Shown here in pieces: positions 59,472-64,000 of a stretch of DNA of 64,000 nucleotides. A program made the translations under genes and the position numbers. Each line of letters starts with the position of its first letter. The first letter of the stretch is position 1. The notes under the pieces were generated by a model, which made no database searches, was not told where the DNA came from, and worked only from the letters and a program-made list of their open reading frames with translations. This DNA comes from Raphanus sativus (lineage: Eukaryota > Streptophyta > Magnoliopsida > Brassicales > Brassicaceae), in NCBI RefSeq assembly GCF_000801105.2, contig NC_079515.1, positions 4,402,001-4,466,000 on the forward strand, given 5' to 3'.

Positions 59472-60123
59472 GGGGTGGACGTTCAAGTTCGGGTTCTGTT
59501 TAGATTTATTCGGGTTTCGGATTTTCAGGATTAAAGATTCAGTCCTATACGGGTATTTCTAAATTTTGGTCGGATCTTTGCGGGTTCGATTCCGGTTTCA
59601 GATAACCCTTTTAAATTTTAAAATTCATTATATACTTTAAATTTTCAAAATATATAAACAAAATAGTATATTACATATAAATTTAAATAAAATATGGTAA
59701 AATACTTAAACTTAACATATAAATTGATTTTGGTTTGAATATTTTGATAGAGAATCAATAGATTTTTAAAATATTTTTGGTGTTTTGAGTATATTTTAGC
59801 TATTTTAGACATTTACTTTTGATTATTTGTATACATTTTCAAGTATTTTGGACAACTTAAGAATATCTTCTATATTCTGAATATTATAATATACATTAAA
59901 TCTAAAAATAATTAATATATTTAGGTATATAAATCTGTTTTGGATATATTCGGGTACCCAAAATATTTTTGTTTGGATCAGATTCGGTTTTGGTTCTCTA
60001 AATATTAAAATTTTAACCTGTTCAAATATTTAATCAATTTCAATTTGAATTTGGTATTACCTTTTTAGATCAGATTCGGTTTAATTCTTCGCATTCAGTT
60101 TAATTATTTTTTGCTCAGCTCTA
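59472..60123. repeat. Dispersed TTCGGGTTT-type repeat, copy
   Basis: Homologous to 55977-56646. It interrupts the region upstream of gene B that is continuous upstream of gene A (about 52990), so it inserted after the gene duplication. Confidence 0.75.
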
Positions 60124-60522
60124 GTTCCAATTGACTCGAATATTAGTAAGAATGTAATATCTGTCATTAAAAATTTGACCGAAAAAACTTTCCTAAGATT
60201 AAATGTTTGGTTGTTTATATCATTGACTATAGACATAAATGTTTTATGTCTTAGTCTTTTTTTTTGGTAAAATTTCATGTCTTAGTCTTTGGGATTAAAT
60301 ATCGTTGAAAACACAATCTAGGAAATACTTTAATTATTTTCTGAAATATTCTTTAATTAGAGAAGATAGATGGGAGCTAAAAGTTTCATTCTTCATATAT
60401 AAATACTACATGGATTCTCAAGAGTAAATCATCCATGGTTGGTTTCAATATTATAACTATTTAGCAAAAAAGAAAAATATCCAAACAATAAAAATAATTC
60501 ACTAGATATAGATAACATTGCA

Positions 60523-61268
60523 ATGACGAGTATTGCATCATCCTCGAAACGTACCCTTGTCATCGATTTGAACTCAAGCCCACCCATGGAAGAGCCTAAT
60601 ACTGACGTATTAGAACAAAATGTCGATCATTTGGTGGAAGATCCAGGTAAAATAAATAACAATACAGTTACAAAAAAAAATTAAATAACAATATTTATTT
60701 ACTAAATCTAAGATGTATGTCATAATGACAATTTTCATATTCTATATATGTACGTTTGTTCAATCCAAAGCCAGTACTGTAACCTAATATCTTAATCAAA
60801 CAAATAAATTTACGTAAATAATTTCATTTATAACAAAAATAGTATGAAGAATTATGTTAAAATAATAAATAAAAGCATGCATATTGGAATATTGAATGCA
60901 CTTATTCAATTTTTGTTGAGATTGTTTGCATGACTCGTAAAAACATGGACACTATCATGGATTGGATTGTTTGAGTAGAAAGTACTTTTGTTAATTCGCG
61001 TGTTAACTATTTTGTACCAGCACCAGCAGGAGCTGATAATGTCAATGGCAATCTTAAAAGGAAAAGACAATATATCACTACTCATAAAAAAGATTTAATT
61101 TTCAATGCTTTGTGGGAAAGAAGTTTATATGGAAAACTGCAAAAGAATGCCGCAAAAGAGGTATCAGAATTGTTTTCGATTAATACTCGAACGGCTTATA
61201 GGATATGGAGACAAGCAAAAGATCATCCTGGTGATTTCATCCATATGTGCGTGAAATTGCAAAATTAA
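60523..61268 (+). CDS. EAR-motif plus mariner-type helix-turn-helix protein (gene B)
   Basis: Two exons, 60523-60646 and 61021-61268, about 123 aa. Exon 1 (from MTSIASSSKRTLVIDLNSSP) has a single DLNSSP module with a short insertion (NTDVLEQ). Exon 2 encodes a basic NLKRKRQ stretch, then THKKDLIFNALWERSLYGKL and AAKEVSELFSINTRTAYRIWRQAK, the same transposase-type helix-turn-helix as gene A. The exons join in frame at the same phase as gene A. The promoter block, including TATATAAATA (60396-60405), is conserved with gene A, so the two are tandem paralogues differing in EAR copy number (three versus one). Confidence 0.7.
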
Positions 61269-61860
61269 ATCATTACAAAAGGTTGGTGAAACCCTGGAGT
61301 CGATGTGAGTCACTATGAAAGAAGATATTTTACTATAACATTGAAATGCTTTAAGAAAAAAAAAGTAGCAAGATGTTGATTTTGTTTATCTATGTTGAAC
61401 CTTTCGTTGTTTGCTTCATGAACTAATTTTGTAATATGTATTATATCGTACATGTTAATGAAATTTTGTTCTTTTTTCTTTGAAATATACATGATCTCGT
61501 ACGACACGCTAAGGGCAACACTGAAAATGTGATGGTTTTCCATTGCATTTGCTAATCCAAAATTTAAATGATAAGTTGACTCCAGTCTTTTTCGTTTGTC
61601 ATTTTTCTTACTTACATTAATACGAATCAATATAGAGAAGATGAAGTTCTGGAAATAAAACCACCGTTATGAGAGAGAGAAAAAAAAAATCTTTGATAGA
61701 AAGAAAAAATGTTCTTTAAACTCATAAATGAGAACCCCAAGAAGCAAAATAAAATTAATAACATTTAACAGGATGACATTAGTACTGTAACAAGATAACT
61801 CCTTAAGGTAACAACACCCCAAACATGTCTATGTTTTGTTGCATGGATTAGAGAACCAAA
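61269..61860. other. 3' flank of gene B
   Basis: No gene or element recognised. Confidence 0.45.
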
Positions 61861-61863
61861 ACA

Positions 61864-62873
61864 ATGGGGGTGATTGGTTGGGCTATTGTTGTAAAAATTT
61901 AGCTTTAAAATTTGGGTTGTAGGTGTTTTAGCTATACCTGTAATTTTGTTGCTGTAATTTTATCAAAATACAATATGATTGGCAATATATTAAAAAATTG
62001 TAGCTGTAAATTTTTGGTTATAATATTATAATGTAGTATATACAAAACTTTTATGTTATTAAAATCCCCAAAACTTAATAGATTATAATAAAAACCATCT
62101 AACAATAGTAAAACCACTATCTAAATAATAGTAAATTTTACCTACGAAAAATCCATAAATTCATTGCAATTTCGTCACGAAAACTCTCCATGTATTGTTT
62201 AGAATCGACCACTTGGACATCTTCAGATATTTCAATCTCCTCATTTAACGTTGTTTGATGGTTGCCACCTTGCTCTCAGTTTGCTTCAAAGTGAGGATCT
62301 GTTATAGTTGATTTTCGTACAAAGTTATGAAGAGTTGTCGTTGCTGCCACGAGTTTTTTTGTCGTCTGAATATCATATCTTGCTCTGTCTTGTATTGTCT
62401 TCCATTTTCTTTACACACTCCAAATGTTCTTTCAATATGGACTTACAGCTCGTGTTTGAAAAGTATATAACGACCTCTCGGTTTTTGTATCTTATGATGA
62501 TAGATTAGAAGATCAATTACTAGTTCTTATATAAGTTTTACGGTAGGGTTTTCTTTCTTTGATGTTTGATTATTTCTTTTTTTTATTAAGTGATAATTTC
62601 TGTTTTTAAATTTATCTAATAAGTATGAATTCTTTTTTTTCCTTTAAAATTTCTACAGCCTAAATAATAGGGATGCATAATTTTGAACTAAAATAAATAA
62701 AAAAGGATTTTTTTTTTTGCTATAACTTTGAAAAAGAAATATATATCTTGATTGGTAAATTTTGCTGTAACTTTAAATTTTAAAATTAAAGTTACATCAT
62801 GATTGGTTAGATATGTTGCTTTAAAAATAAATAGAACTAAAGTAGTAAGTTAAATTCTAACCAATCACCCAGC
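61864..62873 (-). mobile_element. Deleted PIF/Harbinger element with transposase remnant
   Basis: Ends are inverted (GGGTGATTGGTT near 61866 and AACCAATCACCC ending near 62871), but no clean target duplication was seen. On the minus strand, about 62435-62290 reads ERTFGVCK...KWKTIQDRARYDIQTTKKLVAATTTLHNFVRK across small frame changes, the C-terminal end of a Harbinger transposase. Everything else is AT-rich and non-coding. Confidence 0.65.
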
Positions 62874-63303
62874 AATATGAATTAGGTCAGTTCTATAGAT
62901 GTTCTCTCCGTTTTGGTGATCTCATTTATGCGGTTGAAGTTGTGAGGAAATAATTGCAGGATAACAATTAGGAAACTTGGGAATCAAAACTATATATTCC
63001 ATATTCTTGACACATTTACTAGAACCTGGATTCTTTTACGGGGCTTATGGCATGTTGCTAATTGTCTGATGTGTGTTGCATCTTGGACACCGGAAACTTT
63101 TTTTTTTTTTTGAAACTGAACGACACCGGAAACTTCTTTAGCGATTTTTGAGTCAAATCATTCTGGTATAGATAACTCTAAAGAAGATTTCAAACATTTT
63201 ACATTCTATCCCTAGAATACGTCAAATAGCTTTGGGTCTAGCTGCTCATATGACAACTCATAAACCCAGATAATACTTCATTCTATTTGGCGAAACTAAG
63301 ATT
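62874..63303. other. Gene-free stretch
   Basis: AT-rich; nothing recognised. Confidence 0.4.
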
Positions 63304-63312
63304 TTGGTTGAG

Positions 63313-63495
63313 ATGGAATTGAGTAAAGTTTATTTTTCAAGAACGGTTGCAGATGATGAAAATGAATTTATGTACATGGTTGATGTTGATTATGCTTTGT
63401 TGCCTTCTAAATGTGAAAGATGTGGTGGTCACCTTAAACACAGAGTTAAACACTACTTGCAATCTGCCAGTGAATCTCTCATAAGTTACCACTGA
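63313..63495 (+). pseudogene. Fragment of a LINE-type DUF4283/zinc-knuckle protein
   Basis: About 60 aa containing VDYALLPSKCERCGGHLKH, like the V.YE.LP..C..CG..GH zinc knuckle following DUF4283 in plant LINE ORF1-type proteins. The knuckle is incomplete and the frame stops soon after. It is a small relic. Confidence 0.5.
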
Positions 63496-63712
63496 CCTTT
63501 CTGAAAATTCCTCCAATAGTGGCATTGTGGTTGCAGCTAATGAGACCAAAAATTCCTAGCAGGTCAGGCATCACAGTTATCATTCAAGCATTCCTCTTGA
63601 TGCAAGTACTAATCAAATGAAGTCCACATAGTTAATTATGGTGATGTACATGATCTGGTTTCCTTAAATACTATTTCGGGATTTGAGAACATGAATGTCT
63701 CATGTAATTATA

Positions 63713-63975
63713 TATTCCCTTAGTTTTTTAATATAAGTTGTTAGGAGAAACTTTTTTGTTCCAAATTATATGACGTTTTCAGTTTTTATGTAAAATTTAT
63801 TAAAAATTAATATTATTTGATCAGTGATAATATATATTCTATTTTGTTATTGTTTAGATTATGGTTAGGTAAACAATCAATGATGTTTTTGTTTAGAAAA
63901 TGTAAAAAAAAAAAATCTTAATGTATTGTATGTGTCTAAATCTGAAACTGACTTATATTAAAAACGGAAGGAATA
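63713..63975. mobile_element. Stowaway/mariner-type MITE
   Basis: Inverted ends TTCCCTTAGTTTTTTAATAT and the complement of ATATTAAAAACGGAAGGAA, next to TA dinucleotides on each side. About 260 bp, non-coding. Confidence 0.7.
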
Positions 63976-64000
63976 TATCAATGAATTTATTAAAAATCTG

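Noticed and set aside
1..64000. CRISPR arrays, bacterial operons or phage
   Set aside because: Everything recognised is plant nuclear: introns, TATA boxes and plant transposons; no regularly spaced short repeats of the CRISPR kind.

Overview
The window is plant nuclear DNA, almost certainly from the Brassicaceae (a Brassica- or Raphanus-like genome). It is AT-rich, its genes have GT-AG introns, and the only clear ordinary host genes are a myosin-binding protein 7-like gene, a SAM-domain gene and an ANT1/AVT3-type amino-acid transporter. From memory, unchecked, these recall an Arabidopsis chromosome 3 block near At3g1185x-At3g11900. Most of the remaining sequence is transposable elements, often nested.

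Region 1 (1-24277) reads as a very large autonomous Helitron or Helitron-rich block. It holds three spliced RPA1-like genes (147-2175, 3286-5727, 19771-21849), an F-box-family-like gene without an F-box (6235-6822) and a Rep/helicase gene (7501-18739). A textbook Helitron 3' end lies at 24277. The helicase half carries a one-base frameshift in front of Walker A and is split by a 4.84-kb CACTA element (12776-17619, TSD AAA) that has captured pieces of a MAP65 gene and a DEAD-box helicase gene. No 5' terminus was found, so the Helitron may begin before base 1.

Region 2 (25160-30322) holds two divergent host genes: MYOB7-like (minus) and a SAM-domain protein with a long repetitive proline-rich region (plus). 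A SINE with a 16-bp TSD follows, then a 5.0-kb PIF/Harbinger element (31332-36343) with three genes: a GRF zinc-finger protein, a Myb/SANT-like protein, and a transposase broken by one in-frame stop.

Region 3 (37553-47328) is a tandem duplication carrying a defensin-like gene. The second copy is intact; the first has lost exon 2 and its splice donor. Each copy holds an older Helitron, and each of those has received a different younger Helitron, so the two copies serve as each other's empty site. The ANT1/AVT3-like transporter (47666-49865) follows.

Region 4 (50163-61268) starts with a TRIM retroelement whose left LTR holds a Helitron that holds a MITE. After it come two related genes (53374-55306 and 60523-61268) joining DLNSSP (EAR-type) repression motifs to a helix-turn-helix like the N-terminus of plant mariner transposases, with no DDE domain. 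In the first gene the EAR exon and its intron are present three times in tandem. Between the genes sits a 2.1-kb hAT-like element with a degenerate minisatellite and a second hAT-like MITE inside. The window ends with a Harbinger remnant, a LINE-type zinc-knuckle fragment and a mariner-type MITE. The EAR-HTH pair is the most interesting candidate for something undescribed.
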